The translations under genes and the position numbers were made by a program. A DNA stretch of 57,597 nt, taken from Desulfosporosinus sp. HMP52. GTDB taxonomy: Bacteria > Bacillota > Desulfitobacteriia > Desulfitobacteriales > Desulfitobacteriaceae. A model generated the notes under the pieces. It made no database searches. It had not been told where the DNA came from and saw only the letters and a list, made by a program, of their open reading frames with translations. This document shows, in pieces, positions 1-7,717 of this stretch. Positions within the stretch are counted from its first letter, which is position 1; every line of letters starts with the position of its first letter. The stretch is taken from assembly GCF_000765145.1 (NCBI RefSeq), contig NZ_JMGA01000007.1, positions 1-57,597 of the forward strand, in the 5' to 3' direction.

Positions 1-182
1 TTACGCAGTCTCACCCCACATAAAGCGCCTGATACTGTTCGTGTTCCTCGGGTCGGAACTTTGCCGCCGGCTTCCTCTGGATTCCCCTCGCGGTGGACAC
101 CCTTGCCTTAAGCTAATGGTTGGTCGCTACATACCCCCATAACGGACTTTCACCGTCAAGTTAATCACCATGCGTGGCGCAC
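1..182 (-). mobile_element. Group IIC intron, 5' part (runs off window)
   Basis: Read on the minus strand, the intron begins with GTGCGCC at 182 and continues to the left edge. It contains blocks typical of domain I of bacterial group IIC introns: GACGGTGAAAGTCC, GCAAGGGTGTCC, GGAATCCAGAGGAAGC and GAGGAACACGAAC. The order matches the Oceanobacillus iheyensis IIC intron as I remember it. The intron-encoded reverse transcriptase and 3' end would lie beyond position 1. It sits directly after a hairpin plus T-tract, the known preferred target of IIC introns. Family assignment is firm; activity cannot be judged. Confidence 0.88.
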
Positions 183-220
183 GAAAAAGGGGACGGTTTA
201 GTTAACGCTAAACCGCCCCC
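183..220 (-). terminator. Palindrome/terminator used as intron target
   Basis: On the minus strand a 13-bp stem (208-220 with 189-201, one G-U-type mismatch, loop TTAACG) is followed by TTTTTC and then at once by the intron. It lies just after the stop of the first DUF4911 gene and would end the U32/DUF4911 transcript. The stem core GGGGACGGTT recurs at 48398-48444. Confidence 0.8.
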
Positions 221-227
221 TGCTACT

Positions 228-467
228 TCACACAAATTCAATCTCTAAAGGCATTTCTTTCACAATTTCTTTTAACTCAGGCCAACAATGCCTTGTAGTT
301 TGAATCATGACTTCCCCTAATGCCTTATTCGTTGTAGTTACAACGCCCAGATGACCTAAGCCCTCGACAAGCTTACAAAGCAATTGGATTTGGGACCGAT
401 CTATGCGCGCTTTTATGATCAGGTCAAGATCTGAAAGTTGGACTACTTGGGGTTCGGAAAAATTCAT
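228..467 (-). CDS. DUF4911 family small protein, copy 2
   Basis: A 79-residue protein of unknown function, resembling DUF4911 proteins of Firmicutes. It is clearly paralogous to the neighbour at 518-763: both share LVEGLGHLG(V/I)VTTT, ALGEVMIQTT, CWPELK and a C-terminal P(L/F)EIEF. There is no signal peptide or membrane segment. It is probably soluble and cytoplasmic. The two copies are separated by about 50 bases and follow the U32 peptidase gene in the same direction, so they are probably co-transcribed. This copy is the last gene before the palindrome and the group IIC intron. Function is not known; the family name is from sequence resemblance only. Confidence 0.75.
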   Translation of the reverse strand: MNFSEPQVVQLSDLDLIIKARIDRSQIQLLCKLVEGLGHLGVVTTTNKALGEVMIQTTRHCWPELKEIVKEMPLEIEFV

Positions 468-517
468 TTACTTATCTCCTGTTTCCATAATTTTTTCTCT
501 CTGATATTAAGCAGAAT

Positions 518-763
518 CTAGATGAACTCTATCTCAAAGGGCATTTGTTCTATAGCCTTCTTTAACTCCGGCCAACACTGTTTAGTTGTTTGAATCATGA
601 CTTCCCCTAATGCTCGATCAGTTGTTGTAACAATTCCCAGATGTCCCAGGCCTTCGACAAGCTTATCTAACATCTGCATTTCCACCCTTTCTAAACGGGC
701 TTTAACAACAACATCCAGATCCAAAAAAGGAGGACTTGAGTGCTCAATACCATCAAAATTCAT
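518..763 (-). CDS. DUF4911 family small protein, copy 1
   Basis: An 81-residue soluble protein, paralogue of the gene at 228-467, with the shared core LVEGLGHLG, TTTDRALGEVMIQTT and a C-terminal EIEFI. A good ribosome binding site (AAGGAGA) precedes the ATG. It starts 16 bases after the stop of the U32 peptidase gene, so the three genes very likely form one transcript. Association with U32 peptidases suggests, but does not prove, a role beside tRNA hydroxylation or a related RNA modification. No catalytic motif can be recognised. Confidence 0.75.
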   Translation of the reverse strand: MNFDGIEHSSPPFLDLDVVVKARLERVEMQMLDKLVEGLGHLGIVTTTDRALGEVMIQTTKQCWPELKKAIEQMPFEIEFI

Positions 764-779
764 CGCCTGTCTCCTTAAT

Positions 780-2042
780 CTACTTTTTCTCGCTTTTTGC
801 CCGTCGCAAAATACTGTAAGGCAGGATTTCCCTTGGTACAGTCATCTTTATCTTTTGCTGAGCATGACGAGCTACCTCCATCGGTACCCCTTCAATATCC
901 CACATTTCTTTAACTTCGAAAGACCAACATTCTCCTTGGGGAGTTAAGACTTCTAAGACTTCACCAATCTTAAAATTATTTCTTTGCTCAACCCATGAGA
1001 TGTTCTCATCAGATGTCTTAAGGATTTGATCTGCCATTTTCTCTTCAGTTAAGTGGACTCCAACGAAATCATAATCTCGAACATAATGAGAAGAAACCAG
1101 ATTATGTGAACTGGCACCCGGCTTTCCAAAAAGGAAGCCTGGCGAATAGTCTCTGTGGCTAACCTTATCCATTTCCTCCAACCATCGTGGAAGTTTTTCT
1201 TGAAAGGCTTCTTCCCCTTGCTCCCATAAAGTATCGATAGCCTCCCGATAAACCTTAACTGTACTGGCTACATACTGAACACTTTTCATTCGTCCTTCAA
1301 TTTTGTAGCTGTCAATATCAATTGGCTTTAACAAAGGAAGATGGGGTAAAAGGCATAAATCGTGGGAATTAAACACATAGGTTCCCCGTTCGTCCTCTTC
1401 AATGGGGAAAGCAATCCCCGGACGTTTTTCCTCGACAAGTGCGTAGCCCCAACGGCAGGGCTGAGTACATTCTCCGCGATTAGCGTCCCTGCCTGTTAAG
1501 TAGTTGCTTAGTAGGCAGCGCCCGGAATAAGACATACACATTGCGCCATGGATAAAGATTTCTAAGCCACCATCCACTTTAGGGCGTAAATCATTCATCT
1601 CCTGAAGAGTTAATTCCCGGGCCAAAACCACTCTCTCTATCCCTTGATTCATCCAGAAGCGGACGGAATACGAGTTTGTGTTATTGGCCTGGGTACTTAA
1701 ATGTAAGGGCAGACGAGGAGCCACTTCCTTAGCCAACATGATAACTCCCGGATCAGAAACAATGGCAGCGTCTACTTTCAATTCCTCTAAGTGTTTGAGG
1801 TAGGTCGGAAGCTCTGCAAAATCCGGCTCATGGGCAAAAATATTGACCGTTACATACAGCTTTTTCCCCAGATCATGGGTCCAGCTAACCGCTTGCTCCA
1901 TTTCCGCCCAATCAAAGTTTCCGGCATAGGCTCGCAGACCAAAGGCCTGCCCCCCCATATATACTGCGTCAGCTCCATAGGCTAGCGCATATTTTAACTT
2001 TTCCATATCTCCTGCAGGAGCCAATAGTTCTGGTTTTTTCAT
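780..2042 (-). CDS. U32 family peptidase, TrhP/YrrO-like
   Basis: A 420-residue cytoplasmic protein with the U32 signature at residues 161-179 (EIFIHGAMCMSYSGRCLLS). Cysteines 169, 176, 192 and 196 could bind an iron-sulfur cluster. Bacterial members with this length and start (PELLAPAGD) are homologues of B. subtilis YrrO and E. coli TrhP, now linked to prephenate-dependent 5-hydroxyuridine formation in tRNA; older annotation calls them collagenase-like peptidases. In B. subtilis yrrN/yrrO lie near mltG, ruvX and alaS, as here, but here trpB and a non-coding element intervene and no separate yrrN or yrrM is seen. The family call is firm; tRNA hydroxylation is inferred. Confidence 0.85.
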   Translation of the reverse strand: MKKPELLAPAGDMEKLKYALAYGADAVYMGGQAFGLRAYAGNFDWAEMEQAVSWTHDLGKKLYVTVNIFAHEPDFAELPTYLKHLEELKVDAAIVSDPGVIMLAKEVAPRLPLHLSTQANNTNSYSVRFWMNQGIERVVLARELTLQEMNDLRPKVDGGLEIFIHGAMCMSYSGRCLLSNYLTGRDANRGECTQPCRWGYALVEEKRPGIAFPIEEDERGTYVFNSHDLCLLPHLPLLKPIDIDSYKIEGRMKSVQYVASTVKVYREAIDTLWEQGEEAFQEKLPRWLEEMDKVSHRDYSPGFLFGKPGASSHNLVSSHYVRDYDFVGVHLTEEKMADQILKTSDENISWVEQRNNFKIGEVLEVLTPQGECWSFEVKEMWDIEGVPMEVARHAQQKIKMTVPREILPYSILRRAKSEKK

Positions 2043-2173
2043 CTATATTCCCCTAACTAACTTTAAGCTTTAATCGTTTTGCTATTTGTATAGTTTAACA
2101 TAAATGGATAGTACCTTATTCAACCTGTTCGAAGTAATAAGATCAAACATAAAAATCTTTTACATAACACCCC

Positions 2174-2203
2174 TTGACGAAGTGCCTTCTGACATATTAC
2201 AAT
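2174..2203 (+). promoter_or_regulatory. Promoter of the trpB leader
   Basis: TTGACG (2174-2179) and TACAAT (2198-2203) are spaced by 18 bases, a good vegetative promoter. Transcription would begin about 2210, just upstream of the T-box leader. Confidence 0.65.
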
Positions 2204-2220
2204 ACAGAAAATTAACATGC

Positions 2221-2548
2221 AAGACAATGAAGAGAATTAGTAAGTTTTTGAGGATTGTTTTAGCGAGTCAGAGCAGGTGGGAGTCTGATACATGTCCCGT
2301 AGACTGAATGGATCTCGGAGTCGTAATCCGAACACGCTTTGAGTAAGTAGGTGATACCGGGGGTTTCCCGTTACAGAGACACGGATATCGAGAGGCTACT
2401 CTCTGCATCTGCTTATTTGCTGCTGAGAACCTACTCCGTATCTAAGACTCTGGATATGGGTAATATAAACGTGTTTGTAAATCCCATAGAAAAAGGTGGC
2501 ATAATAGAAATTAACTTTCTGTCCTTTGAAGGACGGAAAGTTTTTTAG
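2221..2548 (+). promoter_or_regulatory. Tryptophan T-box leader with terminator
   Basis: A T-box riboswitch. Stem I shows AGCGAGTC, GGTGG and the CTGAA-codon-ATCTCGGAG arrangement; the specifier codon is TGG at 2309-2311, which reads tRNA-Trp. The T-box bulge is TGGC at 2497-2500 within AAGGTGGCA, which would pair with an acceptor end GCCA; this fits the G discriminator of tRNA-Trp. A hairpin at 2513-2541 followed by TTTTTT is the intrinsic terminator. Uncharged tRNA-Trp should therefore switch on trpB. The short open frames in this stretch are not genes. Confidence 0.88.
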
Positions 2549-2575
2549 TTTTAAAAGAAGATGGAGGAATCAACC

Positions 2576-3754
2576 ATGGAAAAAGGATATTTCGGAGAAT
2601 TTGGCGGTAGTTTTGTTCCCCCCCAATTAGAGAATGCCTTAGCTCAATTAGACAATGCTTTCGAAACCTATAAGGATGATCCGGATTTTAATCAGGAGCT
2701 TGACTACTATTTACGACAATATGTAGGTCGCCCCAACCCCCTCTACTTTGCCAAAAAGCTTTCCCAGCAATTAGGTGGTGCTAAAATATACCTTAAACGG
2801 GAAGACCTTAACCATACCGGGGCCCACAAGATTAATAACGTTCTTGGTCAAGCATTACTGGCGAAACGTATGGGAGCTAAACGTATCATTGCTGAAACCG
2901 GTGCCGGACAACACGGCGTAGCCACCGCAACGGCATGCGCCCTCTTTGACATGGAATGCATTATATATATGGGAGAAGAAGATACAAAGCGCCAATCCCT
3001 TAATGTCTTCCGCATGGAACTCCTAGGGGCCAAAGTTGTCCCGGTCACATCCGGAACACGTACGTTGAAAGATGCAGTGGATGCCGCCTTAGAGGACTTT
3101 GCCGTAAATTATGAGAACACCTTTTACATGCTAGGTTCGGCAGTAGGCCCCCATCCTTTTCCTTCACTCGTCAAACACTTCCAAGCAGTTATTTCCCGGG
3201 AAGCACGCCAGCAAATACTCGAGGCCGAAGGAAAACTTCCTGACATAGTTATGGCCTGTGTCGGCGGTGGCAGCAACGCCATCGGTATGTTCGCCAACTT
3301 CTTAGAGGACTCCTCTGTTAATCTCATAGGAGTTGAACCGGCGGGTTTGGGTCTGGAAACCGGTAAACACGCTGCTCCCCTCTCCGCCGGAGCTCCCGGA
3401 ATTGTTCACGGCTTTAAATGCTACGTTATGGCAGACGAAAACGGAGAACCTCTGGCCACCCACTCCATATCCGCCGGCCTGGACTATCCCGGCGTCGGCC
3501 CGGAGCATAGTTATCTAAAGGACAGTGGCCGTGCAGAGTACGTAAGCATCACTGACACCGAATCCCTGGAAGCCTTCCATCGGCTTTCCCGAACAGAAGG
3601 TATCATTCCTGCCCTAGAAAGCGCCCATGCAGTAGCCTACGCTCTTAAACTTGCTCCAACCATGAACTCCGACCAAATTATCATCGTCAATATCTCCGGT
3701 CGCGGTGATAAAGACGTAGAACAAATCTATCAACTAACCCATAAATCTGAGTAA
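2576..3754 (+). CDS. trpB: Tryptophan synthase beta chain
   Basis: TrpB (392 residues) condenses indole with L-serine to make tryptophan, normally in an alpha2beta2 complex with TrpA. The PLP lysine is K85 in [10 protein letters not shown], and the phosphate-binding GGGSNAIG loop is present. Length and motifs fit the TrpB1 type. ATG at 2576 is preferred over the in-frame ATG at 2561 because GGAGG at 2563-2567 is its ribosome binding site. The gene stands alone: no other trp gene is in the window, and it has its own Trp T-box. It may serve indole salvage or pair with a TrpA encoded elsewhere. No clear terminator follows. Confidence 0.95.
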   Translation: MEKGYFGEFGGSFVPPQLENALAQLDNAFETYKDDPDFNQELDYYLRQYVGRPNPLYFAKKLSQQLGGAKIYLKREDLNHTGAHKINNVLGQALLAKRMGAKRIIAETGAGQHGVATATACALFDMECIIYMGEEDTKRQSLNVFRMELLGAKVVPVTSGTRTLKDAVDAALEDFAVNYENTFYMLGSAVGPHPFPSLVKHFQAVISREARQQILEAEGKLPDIVMACVGGGSNAIGMFANFLEDSSVNLIGVEPAGLGLETGKHAAPLSAGAPGIVHGFKCYVMADENGEPLATHSISAGLDYPGVGPEHSYLKDSGRAEYVSITDTESLEAFHRLSRTEGIIPALESAHAVAYALKLAPTMNSDQIIIVNISGRGDKDVEQIYQLTHKSE

Positions 3755-3965
3755 CCTTCTAATTTGTAAACCGATCCCACTAGTGCCCCTATAAGATCCA
3801 GTCCAACAAGGCGGATCGCTTAAGTCAGTATAAACTTGACTCGAGAGGTAATTAAGCCCAAACCACCTAGCCGTTCAAGATGGTCAAAGAGCGCTGGGTT
3901 ACAGAGGTTCCTCCTAAGAGGTTCTCCCCAAGAGCTTCCTTCAAGCTTACCTTCCCCACAAAGCA
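3755..3965. other. Intergenic stretch after trpB, no gene seen
   Basis: No open frame with a ribosome binding site was found. A small inverted repeat (AGAGGTTCCTCC / GAGGTTCTCC region, about 3902-3928) is visible. It leads into the large palindrome at 3966. Confidence 0.5.
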
Positions 3966-4192
3966 GAGATGACTTTTGCTAAGTGAATCCCGTTAAACGG
4001 AGTTGCGTCCCGGCGAACGCCGATGTTAAAACATGAAAACGCTAGTGGGACTTGTCCAAGGACGGACTGATGCCGCGGTGCCAAGGATGGCAAGGAGCGG
4101 CGGACTTGCAGAAAGCAGAAGGGTTTAGCGTTTTCGTTTTAACATCCAGTGAGTAGCAACGGAGTTTCGGGTGAACGTGCAAAAGTCATCTC
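3966..4192. repeat. 227-bp near-palindromic non-coding element
   Basis: The ends are a perfect 14-bp inverted repeat (GAGATGACTTTTGC at 3966-3979, complement at 4179-4192). Further in, GATGTTAAAAC (4022-4032) pairs with 4136-4146, AAAACGCTA pairs with TAGCGTTTT, GCCGC (4072) with GCGGC (4101), and the tip is TGCCA-AGGA-TGGCA (4079-4092). The arms are imperfect, with extra small hairpins. This could be a MITE-like element or a long structured RNA. It encodes no convincing protein. Confidence 0.7.
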
Positions 4193-4252
4193 GCTTTCTC
4201 ATCCTTGTCATACCATCTCGCTTTCTCACCCTTGCCACCATCTCGCTTTCAC
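4187..4252. repeat. Short tandem repeat next to mltG stop
   Basis: The 12-14 base unit CATCTCGCTTTC(T/A)C occurs at 4187, 4214 and 4239, with periods of 27 and 25 bases and similar spacers (CTTGTCATAC, CTTGCCAC). The first copy overlaps the end of the large palindrome; the last ends just before the mltG stop codon. Confidence 0.75.
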
Positions 4253-4254
4253 CT

Positions 4255-5274
4255 TCACTGATACAACTCAACATTCTTCAAATGCTCAGCATAAGTCTTC
4301 GCAAACACATGGTAACCATCCTTTTTGGCCACATAATAGCGAAAATCTGTCTGAGCAGGGTTTAATACAGCTTGCAGCGAGGCATGTCCCGGGCTGGCGA
4401 TGGGTCCAGGCGGGTAACCGGCATGCAGATAAGTGTTATAGGGTGACGGAATCTGTAAATCTTGGTACGTGAGTTTGGGCTTAGGTGTACCCAGCAAAAA
4501 CTGAATAGTCGCATCTATCTGAAGAGGCTGGTTAATCTTTAAGCGGTTAAACAAAACTGAAGCAATTAAGGCCCGATCCGATTCTCTTACAGCTTCCTTT
4601 TCAATTAGAGAACCCAGGATAACCCATTGAGCAACAGACAACTTCATAGAAACAAGCTGCTTCTGAACCTCTGGAGTTAGTTCTTTGGCAAATTGCCGCA
4701 GAAGCAAATCAATAGCTTCATGAGGAGAAGTTTCAACTGGGATGTCATAGGTATTCGGAAATAAATATCCTTCTAAGCGGTGGATTCCTTGAGGCGCATC
4801 CTTTAGAAATTCATAAGGAAACGAATCTTCCGTAACAACTTTAGTTAACCCCCCTTTACTCCCTATTCCTTTTTGCACCAAAAGCTCAATAATCTGTTCA
4901 GTAGTATACCCTTCAGGAATTGTCACCATATTGGTATCCAAAGAAGTAGAACCACTAATTAAGTGCTCTATCATTTCCTTAGGAGACATTGTGGGGGCTA
5001 TCTGATAATCCCCTACATATAGTTTAAAATTATCTCGACGTTCACGGGCCAAAAGTTGGAACATCCCCGCACTGCGGATGAGCTGACGCTCTTGTAATTC
5101 CTCAGCTAATTGCGCCGCAGTTGTTCCCGGAGATATGGTAATTTTCACACTGTTCCCCGAGGTGGAGAAAGGCTTTGTTGCCCAACTCCACCAAGATAAG
5201 AATCCAAAGCCCCCGACCACGGAAAGAAGAATAATCCACGTAAATACTCCCATGGTCTTCTTTTTTCTGGCCAT
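4255..5274 (-). CDS. mltG: Endolytic murein transglycosylase MltG
   Basis: MltG (YceG-like, B. subtilis YrrL; 339 residues) cleaves nascent peptidoglycan strands and so terminates glycan chain growth. It has a short basic N-terminus, one membrane anchor at about 11-31, a LysM-like part at about 40-105 and the catalytic domain beyond 115. The conserved GSLIEKEAVRE segment carries the likely catalytic glutamate E225. The active domain faces outside the membrane. It lies downstream of the vanW-like gene with about 30 bases between, so the two probably share a transcript. The stop is natural and immediately abuts a tandem repeat. Confidence 0.93.
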   Translation of the reverse strand: MARKKKTMGVFTWIILLSVVGGFGFLSWWSWATKPFSTSGNSVKITISPGTTAAQLAEELQERQLIRSAGMFQLLARERRDNFKLYVGDYQIAPTMSPKEMIEHLISGSTSLDTNMVTIPEGYTTEQIIELLVQKGIGSKGGLTKVVTEDSFPYEFLKDAPQGIHRLEGYLFPNTYDIPVETSPHEAIDLLLRQFAKELTPEVQKQLVSMKLSVAQWVILGSLIEKEAVRESDRALIASVLFNRLKINQPLQIDATIQFLLGTPKPKLTYQDLQIPSPYNTYLHAGYPPGPIASPGHASLQAVLNPAQTDFRYYVAKKDGYHVFAKTYAEHLKNVELYQ

Positions 5275-5303
5275 TTCTCACTCTCTCTTTCTCTATTCGA
5301 ACC

Positions 5304-6668
5304 CTATGTTCCTACGCGGAAAATGCGATTTGTGGGAGCATATGAATCACGACCAAGAAATTTCTTGGTTTCACTGCCACTCTCATCTCGAATAACCTGC
5401 CACGTATTTACTACAACCCCTTTAACACCACCCTGGTCTCGAACGACTCGACCTTTGGGAAGCTTTGGATCGGGTCGCCTTTTTGTTGTATAAGGGATTT
5501 CTCTCTCTACTTGCCGTTCAATTCGAACAGTATTACCAGTTTTCTTACCCCAAATCCTAACTGTTAAGACTCCAGATTTTACTTCAGTTCGTAGATATGC
5601 TAAACTCTGGGAGTTATTTTTAAATTTGAAATCAATATTAGGATAATTAACGGTTGCATCTTGTCCGGGAGGCACATAACCTACAACAACAGCATGAGGC
5701 ATACGTTCAACAATTTCTAAATTACTTAGTAATACTGCATTGTATAGTGTGGAAGACACTTGGCAAATACCTCCGCCGGTCCCTTTGACGTATTCTCCAT
5801 TTATCAATACATAAGCTTCTTTATACCCGGTTCCCGGTTCCCGAGGACCGACAACCTGATTAAAGGAAAGAGTCTCACCGGGCTGAAGCAATTTACCATC
5901 CAAGGCTTTAGCAGCCGCAGTCAAGTTGGCCGAACGGTTCTTCTCCTTAACTAGAAAATTTGTTGAAAATTCACCAATGATAGAATCAAAGGCTAAATCT
6001 TTTATAGACTCTGTTGTGACCGCTGGGGGTACTTGAGCCATGGGAATTTCAATCCGTGTTGGAACTTCACTAAGTGTTAGATTTTCAATCTTACTTATTA
6101 ATTGTTCAACATCAGCCCTTCGACCAGTTTCTGATGGCTGTATAACTACCTTATCCTTCTCAATCTTATAGGCAGCATCTTTGGCCGGCGTATTAAATTT
6201 CGTAAGCTTTTCTTGAAGTTTTTGACTGGCAACTTCTGAATTTACTTTAAAGACGCTGGGCTGAATAGTTCCTGGGTTAGTCTGGGTTTGATCAATAGTC
6301 TTTTCAGTATCGACCTCAAACCCTATGTCAGTTAAAGTCAAAGGAATCTCTGTATTATTGTACAACAGTACACGGGTTTCTTCCAGCTTGTCCTTTGCCC
6401 AATTCTCAATCTTAGTAGATGCCTCAACTAAGGGAGTCCCACTTAAATCTAAATCGTCAATTTTACTCCCCTCTGGTATAACTGAATTTAGTGTTTTAGC
6501 TTTAGCCTGTTGATTATCTTGAGAAATTTGTTTATCAGGTATCGGAGACGAAGAATAATCAGGTACATGATCTAATGAATTACAACCACTGAACAATGAA
6601 GTAAAAAGAATGCTTAAAAAGAACAGATAACTTAATCTCCTATTTCTAAAACACTTTATTTTCTTCAC
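5304..6668 (-). CDS. VanW-domain lipoprotein (YoaR-like)
   Basis: A 454-residue secreted protein. The N-terminus is a lipoprotein signal ending in LFSGC with the lipidated cysteine at 29. The middle part (about 80-230) resembles the putative peptidoglycan-binding domain common in these proteins. The VanW domain lies at about 255-375 (FNQVVGPREPGTGY, GGGICQVSSTLYNAVL, HAVVVGYVPPGQDATVNY), followed by a basic G5-like tail. VanW was first seen in some vancomycin-resistance clusters, but its reaction is unknown and there is no van cluster here. Position beside mltG suggests a cell-wall role. The ribosome binding site is GAGGGGG. Confidence 0.88.
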   Translation of the reverse strand: MKKIKCFRNRRLSYLFFLSILFTSLFSGCNSLDHVPDYSSSPIPDKQISQDNQQAKAKTLNSVIPEGSKIDDLDLSGTPLVEASTKIENWAKDKLEETRVLLYNNTEIPLTLTDIGFEVDTEKTIDQTQTNPGTIQPSVFKVNSEVASQKLQEKLTKFNTPAKDAAYKIEKDKVVIQPSETGRRADVEQLISKIENLTLSEVPTRIEIPMAQVPPAVTTESIKDLAFDSIIGEFSTNFLVKEKNRSANLTAAAKALDGKLLQPGETLSFNQVVGPREPGTGYKEAYVLINGEYVKGTGGGICQVSSTLYNAVLLSNLEIVERMPHAVVVGYVPPGQDATVNYPNIDFKFKNNSQSLAYLRTEVKSGVLTVRIWGKKTGNTVRIERQVEREIPYTTKRRPDPKLPKGRVVRDQGGVKGVVVNTWQVIRDESGSETKKFLGRDSYAPTNRIFRVGT

Positions 6669-6833
6669 CCCCTCTTTTTAATTAGTCTTTCCTTTGAGTT
6701 TTTTGTTTATCTAAAAATCTCGTAGAACTAACAGCTTTTGACTTGTGAAAGTATTGGAAACAGAGTTTTATTAATCCTTTGCTGATTGTTTAAGGAAGAG
6801 GCAATTAAATACTGCCGAGTTTTCTTATCAAGA

Positions 6834-6879
6834 AAAAACAAAGAACTCGCTGAGTTATACTCAACGAGTTCTTTGTTTT
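6834..6879. terminator. Hairpin terminator after DUF1292 gene
   Basis: AAACAAAGAACTCG pairs with CGAGTTCTTTGTTT around a TGAGTTATACTCA inner stem; T-rich tracts lie on both sides. It ends the ruvX-DUF1292 transcript and separates it from the vanW-like gene. Confidence 0.85.
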
Positions 6880-6911
6880 AGTTCATTTAAGATTAATAAA
6901 TAAGCGCAAAA

Positions 6912-7220
6912 TTAATCTTCTTCTGATTCGACTAGGTTTTCCCAGGCGTCAGCTACTTTTTCCCACTCTTCGTCGTCTTCGATGTCAAGCAGCATTTCTC
7001 CACCTTCAGCATCTTTACCAAGTTTAAGGATAATTGCCTCATCTTCCTCGGATTCATCCTCTGAAATAGGCATTAAAACAAAGTATGTAGAGCCTTCTAG
7101 TTCCAATGTGTCTAGATGAAGAAACTCATGGTCTTTTCCTTCATCATCTGTGAGAATGACAGTGTCAAACTCTTCAGCATCATGCTCATGGTCATGTGGA
7201 TGGTCAGTCATATGATTCAC
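6912..7220 (-). CDS. DUF1292 family protein (YrzB-like)
   Basis: A 102-residue, strongly acidic small protein with the DUF1292 pattern (TVILTDDEGKDHEFLHLDTLELEGSTYFVL split over residues 20-50, then a Glu/Asp-rich tail). B. subtilis yrzB lies between yrrK (ruvX) and yrrL (mltG), as it does here apart from the vanW-like insertion. The N-terminus has a His/Asp-rich patch (HDHPHDHEHD-like) that could bind metal, though that is speculation. Function is unknown. It is followed by a strong terminator. Confidence 0.9.
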   Translation of the reverse strand: MNHMTDHPHDHEHDAEEFDTVILTDDEGKDHEFLHLDTLELEGSTYFVLMPISEDESEEDEAIILKLGKDAEGGEMLLDIEDDEEWEKVADAWENLVESEED

Positions 7221-7279
7221 CTCTTAATTAAAGAATATGGTCATTGTACTATTGTAGGTAATGATTGTCAAATATCGGC

Positions 7280-7696
7280 CTAAGTTTTCTTCATTTGCCG
7301 ACTGTCCAGGTACCCTTGAAGAATAAACACCGCCGCCATTTTGTCTATCACGTTCTTACGTTTGGAGCGAGACATATCGGCTTCCAACAAGGTTCTCTGA
7401 GCAGCAACCGTACTTAAACGTTCATCCCATAGCTTTACTTCAAGTCCAAACTTCCCCCGTAGAACCTCTGCAAACTCCTCGGTCAAAGTACATCGAGGTC
7501 CTATGGTTCCATTCATGTTCTTTGGATAGCCAAGGACAATCTCCATAACCTCATATTCCCGAATCAGTTCTTCTAACTCATCAAGTTCCTTCTTGGATCG
7601 CCTAATTGTTTTAATCCCTTGGGCCGTCCAAAATAATGCGTCACTAATAGCCACACCTATTGTCTTAGACCCAAAATCCAATCCCATAATCCGCAC
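7280..7696 (-). CDS. ruvX: Holliday junction resolvase-like RuvX (YqgF)
   Basis: A 138-residue RNase H-fold nuclease of the YqgF/RuvX family (B. subtilis YrrK). The first conserved acidic residue is in [12 protein letters not shown] near the start, followed by [19 protein letters not shown] and a final [13 protein letters not shown] helix. YqgF is implicated in 16S rRNA 5' end processing and has been proposed as an alternative Holliday junction resolvase. It lies upstream of the DUF1292 gene and downstream of an aldo-keto reductase gene in one tight minus-strand run. Confidence 0.93.
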   Translation of the reverse strand: MRIMGLDFGSKTIGVAISDALFWTAQGIKTIRRSKKELDELEELIREYEVMEIVLGYPKNMNGTIGPRCTLTEEFAEVLRGKFGLEVKLWDERLSTVAAQRTLLEADMSRSKRKNVIDKMAAVFILQGYLDSRQMKKT

Positions 7697-7717
7697 AGGA
7701 TTCCCTCCTAAATTAAT

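Noticed and set aside
1-182. Could be a piece of rRNA or a short ORF remnant
   Set aside because: The ordered blocks (GTGCG start, GGTGAAAGTCC, GAGGAACACGAAC) fit group IIC intron domain I, not rRNA.
597-947. 116-residue plus-strand frame
   Set aside because: Antisense to the DUF4911 and U32 genes, no ribosome binding site, no recognisable product.
2104-2548. Two short plus-strand frames upstream of trpB
   Set aside because: They lie within the promoter and T-box leader; RNA structure explains the sequence.
4187-4252. CRISPR-like array
   Set aside because: Only three units, repeat too short, spacers of about 12 similar bases, no cas genes.
4149-4472. 107-residue plus-strand frame
   Set aside because: Covers the tandem repeat and the antisense of mltG; no initiation signals.
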